DNA of 17,845 nt from DASXBJ01 sp036491755 (lineage in GTDB: Bacteria > Chloroflexota > Dormibacteria > Dormibacterales > Dormibacteraceae), in the NCBI GenBank assembly GCA_036491755.1, contig DASXBJ010000087.1:1-17845 (forward strand), written 5' to 3'. This document shows, piece after piece, positions 7,203 to 14,185 of this stretch (positions within the stretch are counted from its first letter, which is position 1; each line of letters starts with the position of its first letter). The notes beneath the pieces are model-generated. The model was not told where the DNA came from. It searched no databases and was given only the letters and a program-made list of their open reading frames with translations. The position numbers were made by a program, and so were the translations under genes.

Positions 7203-8690
7203 CTACTTGAGCTGGAATTCCGGCGATGCGAGGGTGACGAACCAGCGCGCCCGGTCGTCGGCCGCTTGGTTCAACAGGCTGGCCGTCTGCGGGCTGAGCA
7301 CACCGTCGAGGTGAGTCCGTGCCGCGTCCGACGCCGAGGGCACGGTCCCTTTCAGCGCGCCCAGCGCCGCCGTCACGAAGTTCACCCGCTCGACCACGGT
7401 GTTGGACGAGATCCATGACTCGTTGTTCGGCCAGCCGCTCACATCCGGCGGATCGAACAGCGTCTGGCCCATCCCGGATCCCGCGCCGGCGATGAGCCTG
7501 GCGGCTCCTGTCGCGCCCAGCGCCCTGGCGGCGTGGACCATGAACTCGGTCGGCGTCTTCACAAGCGTGCGGTAGCTGGTCGATGCGACGAACTCAGGGC
7601 TGGTGAAGACCGCGCGCATCAGCGTCTTCATGTCGTATTTGGTTCGTCGGAACTGGTCGGCGAGGCTGTTGACGTATGCCGATTGCGGCCGGGCAGTGAC
7701 GAAGTGCTGGGCCACCTTGGAGGCGATGAATGCCGCTGTGGCCGGCTGCTGCAGGATGCGGTCGATGACGCCCTGCGTGTCCAGCGAGCCGGTCTTGCCG
7801 AGGTATGTGACGCTGCCCTTGTACGAGCGGCGGGCGACGAACACTCCCGCCTTCTGCGTCGTGTACACAGGAAGGGTTCGCGTCACTTTCGTGGTCGGGT
7901 CGACGACCACCGTGGCGGTGGAATCGGGTTGCGGGACGACCCAGCCGGCGAGCGCTTTTGCGCTTTCGCGCACGTCCTGCTCGGTGTAGTTGCCGGGTCC
8001 CATCGTGAAGAGCTCCATCAGCTCGCGCGAATAGTTCTCGTTGGGACTCTGGCCCGTCGACGTCGCGAGGTCGAGGTAGCGCAACATCGCCGGGTCGGTC
8101 GTGACCTGCATCAGCATCGAGCGCAGGTCCGTCATGGCCATGCGGCGCCACGTGAGATTCTGCCAGTACATGAACGTGTCGTCTGCCGTCTTGCGGTAGT
8201 CACTGGTGAAGTGGCCGTGCAGGAAGAGCGTCATGCGCTCGGCAAATGGAGTTGGTGTCGCAATCATGTGGTCGATCCACCACTGCTGGAGGAGGCCGAC
8301 GGCGAAGCGACCGCCGGGCGTGCTCGCCGCCGCGAGCGCGGGCGGCTCGGCCGGCTTGGTCTCGATCAGTCGATCGACGGTCTTGGAGAAGCCGTCGGAA
8401 AGGGCCGACTCGAGCTGCGCGGGTGTGTAACCGAGCGTGGCGCGGCGCATGAGCTGCATCACGCGGGCCGACTCACCCCCCAGGGGCGACACCCAATCGG
8501 TCGCGGAGTAGCTCGCGGGGTTCGCCAGCTTCTGCATCGAACCGCCGAGGAGCCGCACGGCGCCCACTCCGACGCCGGTGAGCGCCGCAGCGGCAAGTGC
8601 CTGGCGGCGAGTGATGCCCCGGCGCTTGGGCGGCTCGACCGGGGACGGGGAGTCGACGGGTCCTTCGAGAGGTGCGAGGCTCACGCTCAC
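7203..8690 (-). CDS. DUF1800 family Tat-exported protein
   Basis: A 495-residue DUF1800 protein, nearly always paired with DUF1501 and of unknown activity. A twin-arginine export signal is probable: KRRGITRRQALAAAALTGVG (22-41). Family landmarks in order: LMRRATLGYTPAQLE (80-94), WWIDHMIATPTPFAERMTLFLHGHF (137-161), DPAMLRYLD (199-207), NENYSRELMELFTMGPGNYTEQDV (217-240), then the FTSPEF and PDVSGWPN blocks near the C-terminus. The start is GTG 8690; a second in-frame GTG two codons on is possible, and no good ribosome binding site is visible. It is first in the minus-strand operon, so its promoter must lie in 8691-8944, but I could not identify it. Confidence 0.9.
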   Translation of the reverse strand: MSVSLAPLEGPVDSPSPVEPPKRRGITRRQALAAAALTGVGVGAVRLLGGSMQKLANPASYSATDWVSPLGGESARVMQLMRRATLGYTPAQLESALSDGFSKTVDRLIETKPAEPPALAAASTPGGRFAVGLLQQWWIDHMIATPTPFAERMTLFLHGHFTSDYRKTADDTFMYWQNLTWRRMAMTDLRSMLMQVTTDPAMLRYLDLATSTGQSPNENYSRELMELFTMGPGNYTEQDVRESAKALAGWVVPQPDSTATVVVDPTTKVTRTLPVYTTQKAGVFVARRSYKGSVTYLGKTGSLDTQGVIDRILQQPATAAFIASKVAQHFVTARPQSAYVNSLADQFRRTKYDMKTLMRAVFTSPEFVASTSYRTLVKTPTEFMVHAARALGATGAARLIAGAGSGMGQTLFDPPDVSGWPNNESWISSNTVVERVNFVTAALGALKGTVPSASDAARTHLDGVLSPQTASLLNQAADDRARWFVTLASPEFQLK

Positions 8691-8908
8691 ATTTCAAACC
8701 CGGCCGGCGCTCGGTGGCATCAGCCGGGTGTGAAGAATTCGTAAGCGCCGCCGGCCCGGCTCAGCGGTGCGGGGTCGGGGGCCGGACTTTACAGGTGCGC
8801 TTGGTCGTCTTGGTTGTGCGGGTGGGACGGACTAGGAAGCGGGTGTGGAGGGGTCGTCCGGAGCGCCCGTTGAGACCCGAGAGTCACCTGGTTTGCGTAA
8901 ATTGGCTA
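8691..8908. other. divergent intergenic region
   Basis: GC-rich spacer between the divergent DUF1800 operon and the HNH endonuclease gene. Apart from the endonuclease promoter at its right end, I see no open frame with coding character, no RNA gene and no clear minus-strand promoter. Confidence 0.5.
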
Positions 8909-8937
8909 TTGACATATCGAACGATTGTTCGTATCAT
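8909..8937 (+). promoter_or_regulatory. housekeeping-type promoter of the HNH endonuclease gene
   Basis: TTGACA (8909-8914), a 17-nt spacer and TATCAT (8932-8937): a near-consensus sigma-70-type promoter and the best in the window. The ATG at 8945 is 7 nt beyond the -10, so the transcript probably begins at the start codon. Confidence 0.8.
8917..8932. promoter_or_regulatory. LexA (SOS) box within the promoter spacer
   Basis: CGAAC-GATT-GTTCG occupies 8918-8931; with flanks it reads TCGAAC-N4-GTTCGT. This matches the Gram-positive/actinobacterial LexA operator (TCGAAC-N4-GTTCGA) at all but the last position. It sits exactly between the -35 and -10, where a bound repressor would block RNA polymerase. 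Confidence 0.75.
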
Positions 8938-8944
8938 GGTGATC

Positions 8945-10063
8945 ATGGTTTCCGGGCTCGAAATCGTTCGCGAGGCGCCTCTTTCCGGGCGCGAGATGGG
9001 CAACCAGCTCGTTGACCTGCGGCACCAGATCGACCTCCTGGAGCTCGCCTTCTCCCGGCGCGCCGCCGAGTTCGCCGAGTCCGACTTCTATGACGAGGAT
9101 GGCTCGGTCACTGCCATCGACTGGATCCGCATCAACTGCCACATGACCTCCGGCGCGGCCGCCAACTCGGTCGCCGTCGGCGAGGCGTTTCGTGAGCTTC
9201 CGGAGACGGTGGTCGCCATGGGGCAGAACCGGGTCGGCTTCGCTCACCTGGTTGTCATGGTCCGGACCGCCAACGCGGTGACCTCCTTTGACGAGACGGT
9301 CTTGCTCGCGAAGGCTCTGGAGTGCTCGCCGGGCAAGTTCTTCCACCAATGCCGGCACTACCGCCACGCCGCGGATCCGAAGGGATACGCCGCCGAGCAG
9401 GCGGGCCTGGTCGAGAACCGGCGGCTGTCGATGAGCACCTGGGAGGACGGCTCCCTTCTGCTCAGCGGCGTGCTCGACCCGGTGGGCGGCGCCGCGCTGC
9501 GCACGGCGCTGGAGCCGCTGGCGCGCAGGTCAGGCGCGCATGACGACCGATGCCTGGAGCGCCGGCAGGCCGACGCTCTGGTCGAGCTCGCCTCTCACTC
9601 CCAGACCACGTCGTTGCAGGTGACCAGCTCGGTCGAGACCTTGCTTGGGCTGATGGGAGCGGCGGCGGCGGAGATGGAGTTCTCGCTTCCGGTCTCCTCC
9701 AAGACGGTGGAGAGGCTGGCCTGCGACTGCAGCGTGACCCGGATCCTGATGCAGAAGTCGGTCGCGATCGACGTCGGGCGCTCCAAGCGAGTTGTCTCGG
9801 GTCCGGCGCGCAAGGCATTGGCGGCTCGCGATGGGCACTGCCGGTGGCCGGGTTGCGAGAGGCCGGCGTCGTGGAGCGCGGCACATCACGTCGTGCATTG
9901 GGTCCACGGCGGGAGCACGGACCTTGGCAACCTGGTCCTCCTCTGTCACCGGCATCACTGGATGGTCCACGAGGGCGGATGGCAGCTGGTCAAATCCGAA
10001 GCGGGCCCCATGCTGACGATCCCGCCGACCACCGACTTTGGGTTGGCGCGCGCGCCCAACTGA
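8945..10063 (+). CDS. DUF222 / HNH endonuclease, predicted SOS-regulated
   Basis: A 372-residue protein with the DUF222 domain (about residues 15-270) followed by a C-terminal HNH nuclease domain. This is the architecture of the actinobacterial 13E12-type repeat proteins. The nuclease part is clear: DGHCRWPGC (296-304) with paired cysteines C299 and C304, H314/H315 in SAAHHVVHWVHGG, N329 in DLGNLVLLC, and C334-H335 with H337/H338 in CHRHHWMVHEGGW. All catalytic HNH positions are present, so it should be active against DNA. ATG 8945 is chosen over ATG 8936 because the latter overlaps the -10 hexamer. The promoter carries a LexA box, implying induction by DNA damage; several mycobacterial 13E12 members are known to be LexA-controlled. 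Target and biological role are unknown. Confidence 0.9.
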   Translation: MVSGLEIVREAPLSGREMGNQLVDLRHQIDLLELAFSRRAAEFAESDFYDEDGSVTAIDWIRINCHMTSGAAANSVAVGEAFRELPETVVAMGQNRVGFAHLVVMVRTANAVTSFDETVLLAKALECSPGKFFHQCRHYRHAADPKGYAAEQAGLVENRRLSMSTWEDGSLLLSGVLDPVGGAALRTALEPLARRSGAHDDRCLERRQADALVELASHSQTTSLQVTSSVETLLGLMGAAAAEMEFSLPVSSKTVERLACDCSVTRILMQKSVAIDVGRSKRVVSGPARKALAARDGHCRWPGCERPASWSAAHHVVHWVHGGSTDLGNLVLLCHRHHWMVHEGGWQLVKSEAGPMLTIPPTTDFGLARAPN

Positions 10064-10103
10064 CCTCGTCGAGCGGGATCGCGGAAGGACATGTTTAGGT
10101 TGC

Positions 10104-10128
10104 GTGTTACTTGGTAATCTTGTAACAC
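10104..10128. promoter_or_regulatory. perfect inverted repeat over the HtrA gene promoter/start, candidate operator
   Basis: GTGTTAC (10104-10110) and GTAACAC (10122-10128) form a perfect 7-bp inverted repeat around 11 nt, ending 1 nt before the ATG at 10130. The spacer contains TGGTAATCT, an extended -10-like sequence with TAATCT at 10115-10120. A dimeric repressor bound here would occlude the promoter. It is not the HspR repeat (CTTGAGT-N7-ACTCAAG). Confidence 0.6.
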
Positions 10129-10129
10129 C

Positions 10130-11071
10130 ATGGTCGAAGCCGCCACCGAACGTGAGGCGCTGGACGCTTACTCCACGACGGTCAGCTCGGTTGCCGAGCA
10201 GGTGCTCCCGTCGGTCGCAAGCCTGCGGGTCGGCCGGTCGGGCCGTGGCGGGGCGGGCTCCGGCGTGGTCATCACCCCCGACGGATTCATCGTCACCTCC
10301 GCTCACGTGGTGGCGCAGGCCGGGTCGGCCGGCGCGAGCTTTCTCGACGGCACCGACTACGACGTGGATGTCGTCGGCGCCGACCCACTCTCGGACCTGG
10401 CGGTGGTCCGGGCTCGCGCCGCGACCCTCGAGCCGGTTCGGATCGGCAACGCCGACCAGCTGCGGGTGGGCCAGCTCGTGGTGGCGCTGGGCAACCCGCT
10501 CGGGTTTTCCGGGTCCGTCACGTCTGGGGTCGTCAGCGGGTTAGGCCGCTCGCTGGCGACCGCAGACGGCAGCGGGCACCGCCGGTTCATCGAGGACGTG
10601 ATCCAGACGGACGCTGCGCTCAACCCTGGCAACTCGGGGGGTGCTCTCGCGGACTGGCAGGCGAGGCTTGTCGGTGTGAACACCGCGGTGGCCGGCATGG
10701 GACTCGGGTTGGCCGTGCCGATGAACGGCACCACCCAGGCGATCCTTGCGGCCCTGATGCGCAACGGCCGGGTGCGCCGGGCGTACCTTGGCATCGCCGG
10801 CGGCACCCATCCCCTCCCGCCTGCCGTCGCCCAGCGGCTGGGTCGCAAGCAGGGCGTCGAGGTGCAAGAGGTGGTCAGCGGGAGCCCGGCCGAATCCGGC
10901 AAGGTCCGCGCGGGCGATGTCATCGTCGCGCTGGGTGACGCTCCGGTATCGAAGGCCGGCGACCTCCAACGGTCGATGGTCGAAGCCCACATCGGATCCA
11001 AGCTGACGCTCACTGTGCTGCGCGGCGACGGCCTGATCAATCTCGAGGTCGTGCCGGTAGAGCTGGCCTGA
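10130..11071 (+). CDS. HtrA/DegP-like serine protease with one PDZ domain
   Basis: A 313-residue S1C serine protease, the HtrA family of protein quality-control enzymes. The catalytic triad is complete: H59 (VTSAHVVA), D89 (PLSDLAVV) and S169 in NPGNSGG. A single PDZ domain spans about residues 218-310 (RRAYLGIAG, GSPAESGKVRAGDVIVALGD). Unlike most HtrA proteins it has no signal peptide or transmembrane anchor: the N-terminus is MVEAATEREALDAYSTTVSS. It is predicted cytoplasmic unless exported by another route. There is no ribosome binding site, and a -10-like TAATCT ends 9 nt before the ATG, pointing to a leaderless message. It lies 66 nt after the HNH gene and is preceded by an inverted repeat that may be an operator. 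Confidence 0.93.
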   Translation: MVEAATEREALDAYSTTVSSVAEQVLPSVASLRVGRSGRGGAGSGVVITPDGFIVTSAHVVAQAGSAGASFLDGTDYDVDVVGADPLSDLAVVRARAATLEPVRIGNADQLRVGQLVVALGNPLGFSGSVTSGVVSGLGRSLATADGSGHRRFIEDVIQTDAALNPGNSGGALADWQARLVGVNTAVAGMGLGLAVPMNGTTQAILAALMRNGRVRRAYLGIAGGTHPLPPAVAQRLGRKQGVEVQEVVSGSPAESGKVRAGDVIVALGDAPVSKAGDLQRSMVEAHIGSKLTLTVLRGDGLINLEVVPVELA

Positions 11072-11086
11072 TCTCGCGACAGCGCT

Positions 11087-11092
11087 TACACT
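11087..11092 (+). promoter_or_regulatory. candidate -10 element of the PPK2 gene (leaderless start)
   Basis: TACACT lies 7 nt before the ATG at 11100 with no Shine-Dalgarno sequence between. No clear -35 is seen. The arrangement matches those of the DinB, M29, HNH and HtrA genes. Confidence 0.45.
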
Positions 11093-11099
11093 CGCCCAG

Positions 11100-11933
11100 A
11101 TGGCGAAGAAGCAGCAGCTGAGGGATCTCCTGCTTGCCAAGGCGAGCGACGGCCGGTTCAGGATGGCCGACACCGACCCCGACGCGACGCCAGGCCTCAA
11201 GCGGCGCAAGCGCGCAGTGCGCGATTTGACCCGCCACAAGATCCTGCTCTCCGGCCTGCAGGAGCGGCTCTACGCGGAGAAGAAGCGTTCGCTGCTCATC
11301 GTGCTCCAGGGCATGGATGGGAGCGGTAAGGACGGAACGATCACGCACGTCATAGGTGAGCTGAACCCGCAAGGCACAGAGATCGCGGCGTTCAAGCAGC
11401 CGACCCCGGAGGAGCGCCGGCACGGCTTCCTGTGGCGGATTCGGCGGCGTCTCCCGGATCCTGGCTTGATCGGCATCTTCAATCGGTCGCACTACGAGGA
11501 CGTGCTGATCGCGCGGGTGCACGATCTGGCCAAGCCACCGGTTATCGAACGGCGCTACGACGAGATCAACGCGTTCGAGAAGAAGCTGACGCGCAGCGGA
11601 ACCACCATCGTCAAGTTCTGCCTCGACATCTCCTACGAGGAGCAGCGGGCCCGGTTCATGGACAGGCTCAAGAACCCGGACAAGCGCTGGAAGTTCAGCG
11701 AGCACGACATCGATGAGCGCGCTTACTGGGACGACTACATGAGCGCGTACAGCATCGCCATCACGCGCTGCACCACCCCGTGGGCGCCCTGGTACGTGAT
11801 CCCGGCCAACGACAAGGACTATCGCAATTGGGCGGTTTCCCGGATCCTGGTCGAAACGCTCAAGGACATGAACCCGCAATATCCCCAGCCGAAGCTGAAT
11901 GTTGCCCGGTTGATGAAGCGCCTCCAGGCCTGA
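11100..11933 (+). CDS. ppk2: polyphosphate kinase 2 family (polyphosphate:nucleotide phosphotransferase)
   Basis: A 277-residue PPK2-family cytoplasmic kinase that uses polyphosphate to phosphorylate nucleoside mono- or diphosphates. The Walker A loop is GMDGSGKDGT (71-80), with K77 and D78. The Walker B/lid region carries FNRSHYEDVL (127-136). Later family signatures are RFMDRLKNPDKRWKFSEHD (185-203), AYWDDYMSAYSIAI (208-221) and WYVIPANDKDYRNWAVSRIL (231-250). It is a single-domain form of usual length; the AMP-, ADP- or mixed-substrate subclass cannot be settled by eye. The start ATG has no ribosome binding site and a -10-like hexamer 7 nt upstream. It is followed after 76 nt by the liv transporter, which has its own Shine-Dalgarno sequence and probably its own promoter. 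Confidence 0.93.
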   Translation: MAKKQQLRDLLLAKASDGRFRMADTDPDATPGLKRRKRAVRDLTRHKILLSGLQERLYAEKKRSLLIVLQGMDGSGKDGTITHVIGELNPQGTEIAAFKQPTPEERRHGFLWRIRRRLPDPGLIGIFNRSHYEDVLIARVHDLAKPPVIERRYDEINAFEKKLTRSGTTIVKFCLDISYEEQRARFMDRLKNPDKRWKFSEHDIDERAYWDDYMSAYSIAITRCTTPWAPWYVIPANDKDYRNWAVSRILVETLKDMNPQYPQPKLNVARLMKRLQA

Positions 11934-11956
11934 CCCCGCTTGACCCGCCCTGACCC
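11931..11956 (+). repeat. three TGACCC direct repeats at 10-bp spacing upstream of the binding-protein gene
   Basis: TGACCC begins at 11931, 11941 and 11951, exactly one helical turn apart, starting on the stop codon of the PPK2 gene. The second copy reads TTGACC in context and could serve as a -35 (11940-11945) for a weak -10 near TGATAC (11963-11968). Same-face repeats of this kind are typical of activator or response-regulator sites, so this may control the transporter. Confidence 0.4.
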
Positions 11957-12009
11957 GAGGTTTGATACCGTTACTTAACCTTCTGAACCTGCGGCAGGGA
12001 GATTTGGAA

Positions 12010-13215
12010 ATGATTCGAGTGCGCATCGTCTGCCTGGCGGTCGCGACCCTGGTGGTCGCGGCGTGTGGAGCGACTTCAACCGGCGGAGGGACCACCACCA
12101 ACGCCTACTCGGGCAAGGTGATCAAGCTTGGCGCCGTCCTCTCGATCACCGGCGCGGGCGGCGTTTATGGCCCGCAGAGCGCCAACGGGATGAACCTGGC
12201 GGTCAAGCAGATCAACGCTTCGGGTGGGGTGAATGGAGCGACCATCGACCTCACCGTCAAGGATGACGCGTCGCTCAAGGCGCAGTCGGCGCAGGTGGCG
12301 CAGACGATGATCCAGTCCGACCTGGACCTCGCGCTGCTCGGACCGACGCTGTCCAACTCGGCCGTCGGGGTGCACCCGCTGGCGGAGAGCCTCAAAACGC
12401 CAATCCTGGCCGTGAGCACGACGGGCATCAACATCGTGCCCGACTGCAACTACCCCGACATGACCCCGTGCAAATACGTGTTCCGGGACAGCCTCGGTGA
12501 GGAGACGGCGATCCCGGACAACATCCAGTCCTACTCTCAGGACAGCCACCCGGCGACGGGCGTCTTGCTCGTGGCGACGGACGACAAGTTCTCCAGCGAC
12601 GGCGGCAAGATCGTCCAGGATACGGTCGCGAAGTACAACATCCAGCTGCTGAAGACGATCGGCTTCCTGAAGGGCGCCGCCGACCTCTCGCCTTACGTGA
12701 CCCAGGCGGTGCAGCTGAAGCCCGACGTCATCTTCATCACCTCGCTGGGCGGCATCCCGGCCAAGATCATGACCCTCGCTCGCAGCGCAGGTTGGAACGG
12801 CCAGTTCCTCGGCGGCAACGGGTTCAACACCGCCACGGTGTCCAAGCAGGCGGGCGCCGCCGGCCTGGGTGCACGCAGCGCGAGCGCCTGGTACATCGGC
12901 AACACCTTCCCCTCCAACGCCGACTTCGTGTCGGCTTACCGGGCAGCTTACGGGGTCGACCCCGACCAATTCGCAGCCCAGGGCTACGCCGGCATCAAGA
13001 TCATCGCCGATGCCGCCAAGCGAGCCAACCTCACGTTCTCAGACCTGGCCGGCGACCGCGACAAGCTTCGCGCCGCGATGGAGACAGTGAACATACAGAC
13101 CCCTCTCGGCCCGTTCCAGTTCACGAGCACCCACGATGTCAAGCAGACGGTCTGGGTCATCGCGATGGACGGCAACGGCGGGTTCACCCTCAAGCACGAG
13201 ATCAAGCCGAGCTGA
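12010..13215 (+). CDS. livK: branched-chain amino acid/amide ABC transporter substrate-binding lipoprotein
   Basis: A 401-residue periplasmic-binding-protein type 1 (LivK/LivJ-like) lipoprotein. It captures a branched-chain amino acid, amide, urea or similar small ligand and delivers it to the LivHM permease. The signal sequence MIRVRIVCLAVATLVVAAC ends in a lipobox (VAAC, C19), followed by a G/T/S linker. The mature protein starts with the standard strand IKLGAVLSITGAGGVYGPQSA, then GMNLAVKQINASGG and NGATIDLTVKDD. The late segments LGGNGFNTATV and DQFAAQGYAGIKIIADAAKRA fit the fold. The internal DCNYPDMTPCKYVFRD pair of cysteines is probably a disulfide. ATG 12010 is chosen over an upstream ATG because AGGGAG lies 8 nt before it and the lipobox then falls at the proper place. 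The ligand cannot be told from sequence. Confidence 0.92.
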   Translation: MIRVRIVCLAVATLVVAACGATSTGGGTTTNAYSGKVIKLGAVLSITGAGGVYGPQSANGMNLAVKQINASGGVNGATIDLTVKDDASLKAQSAQVAQTMIQSDLDLALLGPTLSNSAVGVHPLAESLKTPILAVSTTGINIVPDCNYPDMTPCKYVFRDSLGEETAIPDNIQSYSQDSHPATGVLLVATDDKFSSDGGKIVQDTVAKYNIQLLKTIGFLKGAADLSPYVTQAVQLKPDVIFITSLGGIPAKIMTLARSAGWNGQFLGGNGFNTATVSKQAGAAGLGARSASAWYIGNTFPSNADFVSAYRAAYGVDPDQFAAQGYAGIKIIADAAKRANLTFSDLAGDRDKLRAAMETVNIQTPLGPFQFTSTHDVKQTVWVIAMDGNGGFTLKHEIKPS

Positions 13216-13216
13216 A

Positions 13217-13244
13217 AGAAGGAGGGAGCGGCCTCCCTCCTTCT
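13217..13244 (+). terminator. strong intercistronic hairpin between binding-protein and permease genes
   Basis: A perfect 12-bp stem, AGAAGGAGGGAG (13217-13228) with CTCCCTCCTTCT (13233-13244), and a 4-nt loop CGGC, directly after the binding-protein stop codon. There is no T-run, so it more likely stabilises the upstream mRNA or terminates partially, giving more binding protein than permease. Confidence 0.75.
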
Positions 13245-13270
13245 ACGCATGACCGGCGCCCGAAAGCGAG

Positions 13271-14185
13271 ATGGATCAGCAGATCGTCAACGGGATCTTC
13301 ATCGGGTCCATCTACGCGCTGTTCGCCGTCGGCTACACCCTGGTGTTCGGCGTGCTCGACATCCTGAACCTCGCCCACAGCGCTGTCTTCATGCTGGGAG
13401 CCGCGATCACCTATTCCCTGGTGGTCAACCACGGTCAGTCGTTCTGGGTCGCATGCGTGCTCGGCATCGCCGCATCGGGCGTGATGGGCCTGGTCATCGA
13501 GCACGTATGCCTTAGACCTCTCCGCCGCCGGAAAGCTCCCCCCATCGCAGCGCTGATCTCCACGGTCGGCCTCGCCCTGATCATCGTTGCCGCCGTAGAG
13601 CAGGGCCAGCCCGGCCAGTTCTTTGCGTGGCTGTGGGTCGACGGCGCGAACTCGGTAGCGTTCCCTGCCGGCTCGATCCCGCATGCCACCTGGCACCTCG
13701 GCGACCTGACGCTGGACGGTAGCCGGATGGCGATAATCCCGATCTCGATCGTGCTGATGCTCGTGCTCGGCTACGTGATTCGCTTCACCCAGGTCGGGCG
13801 GGGCCTGCGCGCCGTGGCCGAAAACCCGCGGGCGGCGCGATTGATGGGGCTGGACGTGGACCGGATGATTTCGCTCACGCTGGTCCTCTCCTCCGCGCTC
13901 GGCGGACTGGCGGGGATCCTTTTCGGCGTCGCACTCGGCGACATCAGCCCTTACATCGGCCGTGACAACGTCGAGGTTCGAGGGCTTGCGGTGATCGTGC
14001 TGGGCGGCATGGGCAGCGTCCCAGGAGCCGTCATCGGCGGCTACCTGCTCGGCCTAATTGAGGTGCTGGCGGTCGTGGTCTTCGGCAGCAACGTGAGCGC
14101 CGGCGTCGCGTTCGCAGCTTTGTTCCTCATGCTGATCCTGCGCCCGCAAGGCCTCTTCGGCGCTCGCCTTCGGGAACGAATCTGA
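13271..14185 (+). CDS. livH: branched-chain amino acid/amide ABC transporter permease, LivH type
   Basis: A 304-residue inner-membrane permease of the LivH family; it forms the transmembrane channel with LivM. The N-terminus is typical: QQIVNGIFIGSIYALFAVGYTLVFGVLDILNLAHSAVFMLGA (residues 3-44). The cytoplasmic coupling-loop motif GRGLRAVAENPRAARLMGLDV is present, as is the closing GGMGSVPGAVIGGYLLGLIE and ILRPQGLFG. About eight hydrophobic segments are seen. The Shine-Dalgarno sequence is weak (GAAAGCGAG before ATG 13271). The stop overlaps the next ATG by 1 nt (TGATG), so translation of the two permeases is coupled. Confidence 0.95.
   Translation: MDQQIVNGIFIGSIYALFAVGYTLVFGVLDILNLAHSAVFMLGAAITYSLVVNHGQSFWVACVLGIAASGVMGLVIEHVCLRPLRRRKAPPIAALISTVGLALIIVAAVEQGQPGQFFAWLWVDGANSVAFPAGSIPHATWHLGDLTLDGSRMAIIPISIVLMLVLGYVIRFTQVGRGLRAVAENPRAARLMGLDVDRMISLTLVLSSALGGLAGILFGVALGDISPYIGRDNVEVRGLAVIVLGGMGSVPGAVIGGYLLGLIEVLAVVVFGSNVSAGVAFAALFLMLILRPQGLFGARLRERI

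Noticed and set aside
7533..8744. 403-codon plus-strand frame across the DUF1800 gene
   Set aside because: Antisense to a clear DUF1800 protein; no recognisable motif and no ribosome binding site.
8936..8947. ATG 8936 as start of the HNH gene
   Set aside because: It overlaps the -10 hexamer of the best promoter in the window, so it would not be transcribed; ATG 8945 is used.
11037..12101. 354-codon open frame on the minus strand
   Set aside because: Shadow of the PPK2 gene, whose motifs are fully intact on the plus strand.
12076..12969. 297-codon open frame antisense to the binding protein
   Set aside because: Composition is that of a mirror frame (RR, H and V rich, no domain); the lipoprotein on the plus strand explains the region.
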